This document shows positions 37,874-46,538 of a stretch of DNA of 64,000 bases, one piece after another. Source of the DNA: Marinoscillum sp965229915. GTDB lineage: Bacteria > Bacteroidota > Bacteroidia > Cytophagales > Cyclobacteriaceae. The notes under the pieces were generated by a model, which worked only from the letters and a program-made list of their open reading frames with translations, ran no database searches and was not told the DNA's origin. The stretch spans positions 992,001 through 1,056,000 of the forward strand of contig NZ_CBDDJZ010000001.1 in NCBI RefSeq assembly GCF_965229915.1, read 5' to 3'. The position numbers and the translations under genes are program-made. Within the stretch, counting starts at the first letter, position 1. Each line of letters opens with the position of its first letter.

Positions 37874-37892
37874 TTTTACATGTACTGTAAAA
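37874..37892. promoter_or_regulatory. inverted repeat upstream of the envelope operon
   Basis: TTTTACATGTACTGTAAAA: arms TTTTACA and TGTAAAA are perfect inverts around 5 bp. It lies 11 bp before the ATG of the first operon gene, a place where a bound repressor or an RNA hairpin would matter. No regulator can be assigned. Confidence 0.4.
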
Positions 37893-38000
37893 TTCTATCA
37901 TCCTGCTACAAGCTCATATTTGTGTGGAATTTTTCCGTTTAAGGGGGTGAATCAATCAGAAATATGGTGAAAAAAGACGCCTAAACCAAGTCGTTACTTA

Positions 38001-38792
38001 TCATATTTGATGAAACTGGTCGGTCACCAGTTTTCGATATCTAGATCCCAGGATAATTTCCTTATTGCCTATCAAAACCGCTTTTTTCACGGGGGAGCCG
38101 GGTGCTTCCTGATGATCGATCACACGCTGCACCTGTTTGGTATTGATGATGAAATACCGGGATGCTCGTGTCAGATGAGGATAAAAGGACAGCCGTTCTT
38201 CAATCTTGGAAAGGTTGAGTGCCACTGTAGGTAGCATCTTATCTTTCAGCTCCAGGCGGTCGGCAGTCATGATGACCGCCGTATCTCCTCCATTGGACTT
38301 GATCCATAATATATCATCGAGGAGAATGGCAAACCTGCCACGTCCGTTTTTGACAAAAATTCGGTCATTGAGGATTTCTCTACTGCCCGACTGTATCTCC
38401 GGAGTGTGTTCTGAGTTTAGTGCCTTCATCACCGCCATTTTCAATTCGTTGTTGGTAAAGGGTTTATTCAGGAAGGCTTCAGGAGCAGTTTTCAGCGTCA
38501 TATCAAACGCCTCATCATCCTGGCGGCTGGAGAGATAAATGATCCTCACGGCTCCTTTGGAGAGGAGTTTGGTGGCTAGGTCTACACCTGTCATTTTACC
38601 AGAAAGGTTGATGTCCAATAAGGCTACATCAGGCAAGTCGTTCTTGACTTCCTGCCAGGCCTGCTCTGCTGACGCATACGGACCAGAGACATTCTGATAT
38701 CCGAAGTATTTGAGCCGATCAATGATGTCATGACCCAGTAAGAGCTGATCCTCTACGACTATTATTCTTGCATCAACCATAGTTCTCTTCAT
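38001..38792 (-). CDS. LytTR-family response regulator (second copy)
   Basis: 263 aa from the ATG at 38792, overlapping the kinase stop as TGATG. Receiver with IIVVEDQ, phosphoacceptor Asp in ALLDINL and a Lys in LNKPF; Ser replaces the usual Thr (YLSS). LytTR domain from ~150 (DILWIKSNGGDTAVIMT, LTRASRYFIINTKQV). Partner of the TPR kinase just upstream and paralog of the regulator at 995-1720. Confidence 0.94.
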   Translation of the reverse strand: MKRTMVDARIIVVEDQLLLGHDIIDRLKYFGYQNVSGPYASAEQAWQEVKNDLPDVALLDINLSGKMTGVDLATKLLSKGAVRIIYLSSRQDDEAFDMTLKTAPEAFLNKPFTNNELKMAVMKALNSEHTPEIQSGSREILNDRIFVKNGRGRFAILLDDILWIKSNGGDTAVIMTADRLELKDKMLPTVALNLSKIEERLSFYPHLTRASRYFIINTKQVQRVIDHQEAPGSPVKKAVLIGNKEIILGSRYRKLVTDQFHQI

Positions 38793-40651
38793 CAAAAGGT
38801 AATGTGATAGCTAAGTCCCGACTCACTGTCGATAATCACCTCAGCATTCAGCTGTTCGCACAGTATACGGATGAGTCTGATTCCAAAACTACTGCTCTCC
38901 GTCCATTGCACCGATTCAGGTAATCCGGGACCTTCATCTCGCATGACCAATGAGTGTTTGTTATTTGTGCCACTGAAATTAACAAAAAAAACACCATTAT
39001 TTGCCATCCCATACTTCGCAGCGTTTAGGCTGATCTCATTCACTATCAATCCTAAGGTGAAGGCTTTTTGATTGGTAAACTGATCATCTTCCAGATTCAG
39101 CTCAAGGCGATCGCTACTGATACCCATGGTATCGAAGGTATTGATAACAATATCTCTGATAAAATCTGCGACTGCCACATACTGACCCTCCTCACTTTTG
39201 AACAGTTTGTTGTAGAGGATAGAGATGCTTTCCATTCGAAGTTTTTCTTCCACCAATACGTCATAAGCCTTACTTCCCTTGTATTGAGATAGCTGCCCAT
39301 TGAGGATGCTGATAATCCCCGCCAACGAGTTGACCGTGAAATGAAAATTTTGGCGATTGAGTGTGTCAATTTGCTGATTGCTCTCTTGCAGGTCCGTATT
39401 TAAGGACTGCATTCTTTGGCGCTGCCTGTAAATAATCCATGACAACAAAGCAAAAAACAAAAGGGCGATTACCGCCACGCCTGCTATCCAAAAACTCCTT
39501 CTGGCATTAGCCTTGGAGCGTTCTGCCTGGATGTTTGCACGGATGCGCTGTTCTTCTTTCTTGTCTAACTCATAATTACTGATGATTCGCTCCGTCTGGA
39601 GTTTGCCAGCCAAAAAGATGGAATCTCTCAGTTCGGACCATTGCTTCAAAAACCCATAAGCCCTATCGTATTCACTTGTTTTTAGGTGTATTTCAGCAAG
39701 TATTTCGTAACTCCAAACCATTAGTTCACCTATTTGCTGCCGCTCCGCATAGGAGACTGACTCGAGAATCAAAGACTTGGCCAAATCCAATTGATCTGTG
39801 GCAATGGCCAGTTTGGCCCGATGATAGGAGTTATTAGCTCTCAGATAGCCATCGTCCAAAACATTGATAACCTGCGAGGATTGATCAAAATAGTATAATG
39901 CACTATCAAAATTCTTCTTCCGTATAAATAATTCCCCCAGCATGTTTAGGGTATATGGTAGTGAAGAGGAGTCCACACGGATCTTCACACCCAATGAGCG
40001 GGTTAAGTAACGATGAGCTGAATCCAATTGATTCAATCTTAGATAGGCCATCCCCAGGTTATTGGTCACTGATGCCTGTCGCAGTTCAGACTGTCTTTGG
40101 ATGTACACTGGTAAAGCCCTGTGGTAATAGTTGATGGCCTCATCGTATTCTCCCTGATCCAAAAAGATATTGCCAATCGCCAGGTGTAGCGGTGCGATCT
40201 TCTGCTGATAATTGGGTGTAAGTAGGTCTACCGCCTTAAGATAGAGCGCTATTGCTTCGGTATGCCATCCCTGTGACTCGTAGACATTACCCATATTTCT
40301 CCACCTACCAGCCAGAGAGGTGGTATCATTTCGGTTCAGATCGATCTGTTCGGCTATCTGATAATACTTGATGGCACTATCATACATCCCTAGTTTTTTG
40401 TAGCAAAGTCCTATGTCGTTGTGGAGATTGGAGAGCAGGTTTAAGCTGTCGGTTTGCTCGGCATAGGTTAGTCCCTGCTGGTATTGTTGGATGGCTAGCC
40501 CGTATTTGTATTGGTAATAGGAAGTATCTCCTTGCTGGTACCAATTGACCGCAGAGTCTATTGCCACCTGATTTCTCGGTACTTTTTTTGGGGTGTCCTC
40601 ACAGGATAAGAACATCAGAATCAAGAAAAGAGCAACCAGGCAGGATTTCAT
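38792..40651 (-). CDS. TPR sensor histidine kinase with lipoprotein-like N-terminus
   Basis: 619 aa. The N-terminus is a short signal ending in MFLSC, a credible lipobox, then TPR repeats (~30-330), a coiled coil, a membrane helix (SFWIAGVAVIALLFFALLSWIIY, ~381-404) and a kinase core. The H-box is divergent: NFHFTVNSLAGIISIL where HisKA_2 kinases have HHRVKNNLQVISSL; the His remains. HATPase_c keeps NEISLNAAKYG and RDEGPGL. Coupled to the LytTR gene downstream; a tiny lipoprotein gene and a perfect hairpin lie upstream. Confidence 0.9.
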   Translation of the reverse strand: MKSCLVALFLILMFLSCEDTPKKVPRNQVAIDSAVNWYQQGDTSYYQYKYGLAIQQYQQGLTYAEQTDSLNLLSNLHNDIGLCYKKLGMYDSAIKYYQIAEQIDLNRNDTTSLAGRWRNMGNVYESQGWHTEAIALYLKAVDLLTPNYQQKIAPLHLAIGNIFLDQGEYDEAINYYHRALPVYIQRQSELRQASVTNNLGMAYLRLNQLDSAHRYLTRSLGVKIRVDSSSLPYTLNMLGELFIRKKNFDSALYYFDQSSQVINVLDDGYLRANNSYHRAKLAIATDQLDLAKSLILESVSYAERQQIGELMVWSYEILAEIHLKTSEYDRAYGFLKQWSELRDSIFLAGKLQTERIISNYELDKKEEQRIRANIQAERSKANARRSFWIAGVAVIALLFFALLSWIIYRQRQRMQSLNTDLQESNQQIDTLNRQNFHFTVNSLAGIISILNGQLSQYKGSKAYDVLVEEKLRMESISILYNKLFKSEEGQYVAVADFIRDIVINTFDTMGISSDRLELNLEDDQFTNQKAFTLGLIVNEISLNAAKYGMANNGVFFVNFSGTNNKHSLVMRDEGPGLPESVQWTESSSFGIRLIRILCEQLNAEVIIDSESGLSYHITF

Positions 40652-40663
40652 GTTTTCAATGAT

Positions 40664-40697
40664 AATAAGGAGTTGTCAAAAATGACAACTCCTTATT
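40664..40697 (-). terminator. perfect 15-bp hairpin between small lipoprotein and kinase genes
   Basis: AATAAGGAGTTGTCA (40664-40678), loop AAAA, then TGACAACTCCTTATT (40683-40697), a perfect inverted repeat. On the minus strand it follows the small lipoprotein stop by 9 bp and precedes the kinase ATG by 12 bp. There is only a weak U-tract, so it may attenuate or stabilise rather than fully terminate. Confidence 0.6.
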
Positions 40698-40706
40698 CAT
40701 AAAACC

Positions 40707-40853
40707 TCAATCGTCACAATCCGCTTTGCAATCCGGATCTTCCGTACCGTTAGTTGCTTGGTCCACTACCTGCGGAGTTGGCTCATCCGCTTCGAATTCA
40801 CAAGAAACAAGTGAAACTGCAAATAATAGAAGTACTAATTTTAACGCTTTCAT
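40707..40853 (-). CDS. small 48-residue lipoprotein
   Basis: The frame MKALKLVLLLFAVSLVSCEFEADEPT... ends TGA at 40707. It has an ideal bacterial signal peptide with lipobox LVSC (C18), then only ~30 acidic residues containing two more cysteines (DCKADCDD). It is upstream of the TPR kinase on the same strand, so it may be a ligand, regulator or unrelated surface peptide. Too short for most gene callers, but the lipobox makes it convincing. Confidence 0.7.
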   Translation of the reverse strand: MKALKLVLLLFAVSLVSCEFEADEPTPQVVDQATNGTEDPDCKADCDD

Positions 40854-41124
40854 AATTCATTTTTATTTAATGGTTTGAAAAAGCGTCTTGCAAGACTTGA
40901 TTAATGGTGGGTGCAGTCGCGATATTCCCAGTCACCGGCTGAAAACCTGCGAGCGTCTGATCAACCGTCTGTTCACATCAGATCGCCTGGTCAATTTTCA
41001 CGGGATGGATGCAGGCCGGCGATGGAGAATTCTTGTGATTCCGATCAAATTCTGATTGAGTTCCGATCAAATTCTGATTTTAACCCAGAATAGCTTATGT
41101 TTCAGGGTGTCAACCTAATCACAT
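40854..41124. other. intergenic region between divergent genes
   Basis: 271 bp. It should hold promoters for the small lipoprotein (minus) and the 41125 unit (plus). Apart from the 19-bp tandem repeat at 41039-41079 there is only weak dyad sequence. A 60-codon frame at 40911-41093 has no protein-like features and is not called. Confidence 0.5.
41039..41079. repeat. two perfect 19-bp direct repeats
   Basis: TTCCGATCAAATTCTGATT occurs at 41039-41057 and again at 41061-41079, period 22 bp (two turns of DNA). It lies 46 bp upstream of the first ATG of the 41125-42962 operon. The spacing fits a direct-repeat operator, for example for a LytTR-type or tandem-binding regulator (inference). Confidence 0.7.
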
Positions 41125-41754
41125 ATGATCTTATCTATTTACCTGTTGTGGCTGTATAATTGGATCCAGCCTGTAGAGTACACTACTGTATCACTGTGGA
41201 ATGATCAGTACATCAAATTGAAAGATGGCGTAGAACTTACGCTGGATGAAACAAACGGAGAAGATATAAACAGTCCTGTATTTGGTGGTATGAACTATCG
41301 CCTCATGGCCAGCAAAGGTCCGCGAGTAAAGCTGCCTACCATTGCTTCCAATTACCTGGAAATTGGAATTGAACTAACCAACGATACCGAAAACCAATTA
41401 ACCATTGACCGAATAAAGCTACTTCCCCAAAGTCTGATGCCTATTGAGAATGCCGTGGCCTCAAGTGGCCGTTGGGTCGGAATCATGCATACCAACGATT
41501 ATTTTGGTAAATTGGATCTGGAAGTGAAATCCCTTGATGCACCTACCGTATTGATCCCGACCGATCTTACCGTATTCGGAAGTTCGGATGAGCGAGATAG
41601 CCGATTGCAATTGACTGTGAGCATCGATGACCAACTTAAACAGAAAGAAACAAAGCTCTTTTCATTTCAAATCCAAATAGACCTGATCGATTTGCAAACA
41701 GCTAAAACAATAAGCACCCAATCTGATAAAACATACCACCTGGCCATCCAATGA
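41125..41754 (+). CDS. hypothetical exported protein
   Basis: 209 aa. Short hydrophobic N-terminus (ILSIYLLWLYNWI) then a beta-rich domain with alternating strands (YLEIGIELTNDTENQLTIDRIKLLP). The C-terminal half of the next protein has a similar strand plan (ALVRFKLVNNTSGPIFPDHLIISL), so the two may interact or share ancestry. Overlaps the next gene by 4 bp (ATGA). Family not recognised. Confidence 0.75.
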   Translation: MILSIYLLWLYNWIQPVEYTTVSLWNDQYIKLKDGVELTLDETNGEDINSPVFGGMNYRLMASKGPRVKLPTIASNYLEIGIELTNDTENQLTIDRIKLLPQSLMPIENAVASSGRWVGIMHTNDYFGKLDLEVKSLDAPTVLIPTDLTVFGSSDERDSRLQLTVSIDDQLKQKETKLFSFQIQIDLIDLQTAKTISTQSDKTYHLAIQ

Positions 41755-42962
41755 GCAAGCTTTCCTTTACCGAAGAAATAGACCAATACGAACTCCAACT
41801 GGATCGCTTCATAGGCACTCATACTGAAGAAAGCATCACCAGGGCATTAAGAACACTAGTCATTGCCTATCACCATCATCCCTCCCCATCAGCGCATCCT
41901 TTCATTGCAGAGATCAAGTCCGGGAAGGACAAAACGCCAAGACTTACACCGGCATCATTTAAGCGACTTGTGAACCGTGACATTCTGTATCATTTAGATC
42001 AAAAGGAGGCCCAGATTCGAGCGGCTGTTGTCTACAAATACCTCTGTGGTGCCTATACTGGCGCCAGGGACTTCAAAAACAAAGATGAAGGATTGCGGTC
42101 CATTGAAAAAGGAGAATTTCCGTCCATAACCGGTGTAGATAACAAAGGTGGAGACCTGGACAACTACAAGGTACTGGGGAATATTTTCACTAACACAGAA
42201 GCAACACCTTCCAGATTTACGCTCATGCTGTGCCTCGCCATACTCAATCTACCAGAACAACTGCTAGAGGAAATGATGATAGAGCAATCAGATGCAAGTA
42301 CCATTCATCAGGAGACACCCCAGCCCAAAGCTCAGCATTCCACAAAAGCCAGCAAGAGGTGGATCATTCTTCCTGCGATCAGTGTTAGTTTTCTGGCTTT
42401 CCTATCCATTGGTATTTACCTCTATCAGGTGAACAAACCCTCAAGCACTAAAGAGATCAAATCTTCGCAGCTCTTTAGCAACACGCTTCCGCTCCGTAGT
42501 GCTCCTTTGGATTCGATGAGTCTTGAAATCCTCAAATTTCATCCGCTGACCAAAAGCATCAAAACATCCAGGGAAGAAATAGCCGTAAACGAGGCACTGG
42601 TTCGATTCAAACTAGTGAATAACACCTCAGGTCCTATTTTCCCAGATCATCTGATCATTTCACTTACCCCAGAACCATTGCTCCCTCAACAAAACGCCAT
42701 CAGCGAATCACTCGTTACTCCAGCGCCTACTATTGCTGTGATCTCCCTCAGTACCACTGACCAGTTTCTTAACTGTGTATTGATCAATGACAATGATTTT
42801 CCTAATATCCCATCTAAATCGATTGCTACTGGAGAATTCCTCCTCCGAGCCGAACAGATCTCCGCCGAACAACTCTTTACTATCAAAATGGGTATGCTAC
42901 TTCATGGAAATCAGGAGTATGACTTAACTTCTAATGAGTTTCGACTTTTTGTAAGTCCATAA
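41751..42962 (+). CDS. hypothetical single-pass membrane protein
   Basis: 403 aa. Residues 1-~195 are cytosolic and helical, one membrane helix (~203-226, WIILPAISVSFLAFLSIGIYLY), then a periplasmic beta-rich domain. The layout resembles anti-sigma or transmembrane signalling proteins but no known domain is seen. It forms a two-gene operon with 41125-41754 downstream of a direct repeat. Ends 1 bp before convergent bioF. Confidence 0.75.
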   Translation: MSKLSFTEEIDQYELQLDRFIGTHTEESITRALRTLVIAYHHHPSPSAHPFIAEIKSGKDKTPRLTPASFKRLVNRDILYHLDQKEAQIRAAVVYKYLCGAYTGARDFKNKDEGLRSIEKGEFPSITGVDNKGGDLDNYKVLGNIFTNTEATPSRFTLMLCLAILNLPEQLLEEMMIEQSDASTIHQETPQPKAQHSTKASKRWIILPAISVSFLAFLSIGIYLYQVNKPSSTKEIKSSQLFSNTLPLRSAPLDSMSLEILKFHPLTKSIKTSREEIAVNEALVRFKLVNNTSGPIFPDHLIISLTPEPLLPQQNAISESLVTPAPTIAVISLSTTDQFLNCVLINDNDFPNIPSKSIATGEFLLRAEQISAEQLFTIKMGMLLHGNQEYDLTSNEFRLFVSP

Positions 42963-44069
42963 TTAACTCATCAATTGCTTCAACATCTCAGCCAGGGTTT
43001 TGATCTCCTCATCACTATTGTGCACGTGCAAACTGATGCGGAGACGCTCCGTACCTGACTTCACCGTTGGGGAGAGAATTGGGCGAACATCATAGCCAGA
43101 CTCCTGCAACTGGCTGGAAATCACTCGAGCCTGCTCATTGCTCCCAATCATTACCGGTTGTATAGCGGTATGGCTCATTGCCTTTGGCCAGTGGGTCCTA
43201 AACAGCTCGATTTTCTTAAGCAACTGTCCTTGCAACTGCTGGTACTCCGCCAGGTACCGAAAACTTTCTGTAATAGCGATAACGCTGTGCGGTGGCAATG
43301 AAGTAGTATAGATAAACGGCCTGCCAAAATTGACCAGGTAATCAATCAAAGTCCTGGAACCAGCCACACAAGCTCCATGGACGCCCATGCCTTTGCCAAA
43401 AGTATAAACCCGGGCAAAGATGCTTTCAGCCACACCTTCTTCCATGAGCATTCCGGCACCCTGCTCTCCGTAGCAACCTGTACTATGTGCCTCGTCCACG
43501 ATCAGATAGGCTCCATGCTTTTCACATAGCTGCACCAGCTCGTGCAGCGGTGCCACATCACCGTCCATGGAAAAAATGGTCTCGGTTAGCACAAAACACC
43601 TACCGGTCACTCGCTGCATTCTTTGCTCCAGGTCGTCCAGATCGTTGTGGCGAAAAGCAACCGTCTCTGCTCTGCTTAGCCAAGCCCCTTCCTTGAGACA
43701 GACGTGCGACAATTGATCGTATAAAATAGTGTCACCCTTATCGGCAACCGATGATACCAAGGCTTGATTGGCAGCATAGCCAGAGTTAAACAAGAGCACC
43801 GATTCGGCCCTAAAAACAGATTGCAGGAGCTCTTCTGCCTCCTCGTACCAGCGATGATTTCCAGACAGCAAGCGACTTCCAGTACCTCCATTGGGTACTG
43901 GCTCTTCCAGACATCTGTTGTGAATGCGCTGACTTAACTGTGCATTTCGCGCCAGACTCAGATAGTCATTGCTGACAAAGTCCAGAAGGCCACCATCCGT
44001 TTTCAGAGAGCGGATATTTCCCTTTTCGATCCGGTCGTTGAGTTTCTGCTGTAGGAAGTCCAAATTCAT
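42963..44069 (-). CDS. bioF: 8-amino-7-oxononanoate synthase
   Basis: 368 aa. PLP enzyme condensing pimeloyl thioester with alanine, first committed step of biotin ring assembly. DEAHSTGCYGEQGAG (D192, H195) and TFGKGMGVHGA (PLP Lys K226) are the family signatures. Slightly shorter than E. coli BioF (384) but complete. Single gene, divergent from the LpxR-like gene over only 38 bp, and separated from bioDA by 16 kb. Confidence 0.94.
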   Translation of the reverse strand: MNLDFLQQKLNDRIEKGNIRSLKTDGGLLDFVSNDYLSLARNAQLSQRIHNRCLEEPVPNGGTGSRLLSGNHRWYEEAEELLQSVFRAESVLLFNSGYAANQALVSSVADKGDTILYDQLSHVCLKEGAWLSRAETVAFRHNDLDDLEQRMQRVTGRCFVLTETIFSMDGDVAPLHELVQLCEKHGAYLIVDEAHSTGCYGEQGAGMLMEEGVAESIFARVYTFGKGMGVHGACVAGSRTLIDYLVNFGRPFIYTTSLPPHSVIAITESFRYLAEYQQLQGQLLKKIELFRTHWPKAMSHTAIQPVMIGSNEQARVISSQLQESGYDVRPILSPTVKSGTERLRISLHVHNSDEEIKTLAEMLKQLMS

Positions 44070-44071
44070 CG

Positions 44072-44100
44072 TTTACAAAAATGCTAAATCTCTATATTTG
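44072..44100 (+). promoter_or_regulatory. candidate Bacteroidota promoter for the LpxR-like gene
   Basis: TTTA (44072) and TATATTTG (44093-44100) resemble the -33 TTTG and -7 TAnnTTTG boxes with a 17-bp spacer. Start of transcription would fall around 44106, almost on the ATG at 44108, so the mRNA may be leaderless. This also argues against the ATG at 44081. Confidence 0.4.
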
Positions 44101-44107
44101 TCGCCGC

Positions 44108-45052
44108 ATGCGAAGATCACTATTCTTCTTTACATTTCTCGCCCTGTCCATTCATCTGTCCGCACAGGAAAAGCCCAAAAAAGAATACCTCACATTTGAC
44201 TATCAACTGGTGGTGGACAATGACGTATTCACACTGGACCTGACCATGGATCAATACTACAGCAGTGGCATCTATCCGGAGGTCAGAATGCTGCTAGATA
44301 GTAACAAGAAGGCCAAGAAAATCAGAAGCTATAAGCTCAACCATAGGATATATACTCCCTACTGGATTGGGCACTCCAGACTGGAACAAATAGACCGACC
44401 CTATGCAGGAATTATCTCAGGGAGCATCACCAATGAGTACTATTTCCATACGAACAAATACCTCAGAGCCGAACTAGAGCTAGGCTGGCTTGGACCCGGA
44501 GTGCGAATGGGCCAGCAACAGAGCACCTGGCACCGCTGGTTTGGGATGCCTCAGCCAATGGGCTGGCAGTATCAGATTGAGGACACCCCAGTGGTGAATC
44601 TCTACCTCAATTACATTCAGCCGCTGTACTCTTCCTATCGATTTGAGGTTTCCAGTCAGTCCAATCTGAGCATGGGGACGGTTTATAACAATTTCAGGCA
44701 GAGTCTGGTCATCCGCACAGGAGAGCTGCGACCAATACATCAATCGTCTTACGTGGCTTCATCGCTTGGCCGCAAGCGAAAGGAACGTCAGCAAAAAACC
44801 GAAGAGTTTTATTTTTTCTATTCACCCGGTGTAGAATACGTGCTGTACAATGCCACACTGCAAGGTGGATTGATTGGACCGGAATCTCCAGATACTGTGG
44901 ATGCGATTCCCTGGGTAATTCAGCATCGTTTTGGGGTCATGTTTAGCTGGCCCAGATTTGACCTCAGCTTTACCCGATTCTGGAGGAGCAAGGAAAACGA
45001 CTCAGCGATGAAGCACACTTATGTGGCCATTCGCTTGAACCAACGCTTCTAA
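44108..45052 (+). CDS. LpxR-like lipid A deacylase family protein (DUF2219)
   Basis: 314 aa from the ATG at 44108, which gives a clean signal peptide (RRSLFFFTFLALSIHLSAQ). The mature start FDYQLVVDNDVFTLDLTMDQYYSSGIYPEVR corresponds to the DND..TD..YTNG region of LpxR, an outer-membrane barrel removing the 3'-acyloxyacyl chain of lipid A. The match is partial (Ser-Ser-Gly for Thr-Asn-Gly), so activity is uncertain. It ends with an aromatic barrel strand (YVAIRLNQRF). Confidence 0.78.
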   Translation: MRRSLFFFTFLALSIHLSAQEKPKKEYLTFDYQLVVDNDVFTLDLTMDQYYSSGIYPEVRMLLDSNKKAKKIRSYKLNHRIYTPYWIGHSRLEQIDRPYAGIISGSITNEYYFHTNKYLRAELELGWLGPGVRMGQQQSTWHRWFGMPQPMGWQYQIEDTPVVNLYLNYIQPLYSSYRFEVSSQSNLSMGTVYNNFRQSLVIRTGELRPIHQSSYVASSLGRKRKERQQKTEEFYFFYSPGVEYVLYNATLQGGLIGPESPDTVDAIPWVIQHRFGVMFSWPRFDLSFTRFWRSKENDSAMKHTYVAIRLNQRF

Positions 45053-45058
45053 AAACAC

Positions 45059-46024
45059 TCAACTTTTTACCTCCAAAACCAGCTTACCCATAGCGCGCCT
45101 ACTCATGATGTCATCCAGTGCTTTGGCAGCATCTACCAGGGGATACGTTTTAGAGATGCGCACCTTCAGCTTGCCCTCAGACATCCATTTTAAGATCATG
45201 CGCATGTTGGCTCGGTTCTCTTTGGGATTGGTGCGCCAGAAACTTCCCCAAAACACCCCAACGATGGAAGCGCTTTTGAGCAATGGCAAGTTCCACGGAA
45301 GTGCGGGCACTTCGCCCGACGCAAATCCTACTACCAGGTGCCTGCCATTGGGACGTAGCGAACGAAAAGCCTGCTCGGACACCTCCCCTCCTACCGGATC
45401 GAAAACAACATCCACGTGGTGCTCCTTCAGTTGGGATTTGAGGTTGTCATAAGGTACGGCTAGATCTGCGCCATTGTCGAGAGCCTCTTTCCGTTTGGCT
45501 TCCGACGAACAAACCGCTATGACTTTCGCACCCAGTACCTTACCCAGCTGAACGGCAGCAGTACCTGTACCTCCAGAAGCTCCCAAAACCACCAGTGTCT
45601 CCCCCGGATGTAACTGCCCGCGATCCTTGAGAGCATGGATGGCCGTACCGTAGGTTTCCAGTACCACAGCTGCGGATAAGCAGGTAATTTTGGGTGGCAG
45701 CTGATAGACATTGTGCCAATGCGCTTTGACGACTTCACCAAATCCACCCCAGGTCATGGATGCCAGCACTGCATCCCCAACCCGTACCTCCTGAGCCTGA
45801 TCGCCAATCGCCAGCACCGTTCCCGATACTTCCTGTCCAGGACTAAAAGGTAGCTCAGGCTGAAACTGGTATTTCCCCTGGATGATCAGGGTGTCCGGAT
45901 AATTGACGCCAGCATAGTCCACAGCTATGAGGACCTCATCTGGCTGGAGTACTGGCTCAGGTACTTCCTGAAGGGTAAGTGCTTCCAAACCGTTAAACGA
46001 GTTGCAAATAATTGCTTTGGGCAT
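45059..46024 (-). CDS. NADPH:quinone oxidoreductase-like MDR protein
   Basis: 321 aa from the ATG at 46024. Medium-chain dehydrogenase/reductase without the zinc ligands: GroES-like N-domain (VDYAGVNYPDTLIIQGKYQF), Rossmann fold (LVVLGASGGTGTAAVQLGKVLGAKV) and the quinone reductase segment ENRANMRMILKWMSEGKLK. It likely reduces enones or quinones with NADPH. Single gene; function beyond family not shown. Confidence 0.9.
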   Translation of the reverse strand: MPKAIICNSFNGLEALTLQEVPEPVLQPDEVLIAVDYAGVNYPDTLIIQGKYQFQPELPFSPGQEVSGTVLAIGDQAQEVRVGDAVLASMTWGGFGEVVKAHWHNVYQLPPKITCLSAAVVLETYGTAIHALKDRGQLHPGETLVVLGASGGTGTAAVQLGKVLGAKVIAVCSSEAKRKEALDNGADLAVPYDNLKSQLKEHHVDVVFDPVGGEVSEQAFRSLRPNGRHLVVGFASGEVPALPWNLPLLKSASIVGVFWGSFWRTNPKENRANMRMILKWMSEGKLKVRISKTYPLVDAAKALDDIMSRRAMGKLVLEVKS

Positions 46025-46091
46025 GGGTAATTGGGATTTATGCAAACAATGTTGCGCTACAGCGCCTTAATATAGTGTAGTTAACCAAAAA

Positions 46092-46538
46092 ATGACCATT
46101 ATGAAAACGATAGAATCGAGAAGTTTGACATTTGGTGTACTGACTACAGCGGCTCTGATTGCTTATTTCATGATTATGAAAGCAGTGGGTTTGGTACACA
46201 ACTTTGAGCTGAGAGCATTTAACGCCATCATCATGCTGGCGGGCGTCTATTTATCCATTCACACGTACAAGAAAGCGAAGGAAGGACGCTTCCAATTTTT
46301 GAAAGGTGCCGGAGTAGGTTTATTGACCAGCCTTGTAGTGGCGGTCACTTTCACCATCTTTATTTCCACATATATCTTTCTAAATCCGCAGTTTCTGGCA
46401 GAAATCAAACAGGCTGAGCCCCAAGGTAGGATATCCAATACATTCTCCGGAGGGCGGCCAATGGCTGCCTTTCCGTTTTTAGTGACGATTGGCCGTTCCA
46501 TTAGCTTTGGGTACTCAATCATCGCATCAATCCATTGA
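46092..46538 (+). pseudogene. DUF4199-type membrane protein, 3' end replaced
   Basis: 148 aa frame. Three membrane helices (~12-32, 40-58, 72-96) have the DUF4199 plan, but that family normally continues to a fourth helix over ~160-180 residues. After NPQFLAEIKQAEPQ (about residue 111) the frame runs antisense through the coding part of the convergent ArsC-like gene, giving a meaningless tail (GRISNTFSGGRPMAAF). A deletion at about 46425-46437 that fused the two 3' ends would explain both genes. Alternatively it is a short natural variant. Confidence 0.6.

Noticed and set aside
40911..41093. 60-codon plus-strand frame between divergent genes
   Set aside because: No hydrophobic or domain pattern, it overlaps the 19-bp direct repeats, and its composition looks like non-coding DNA.
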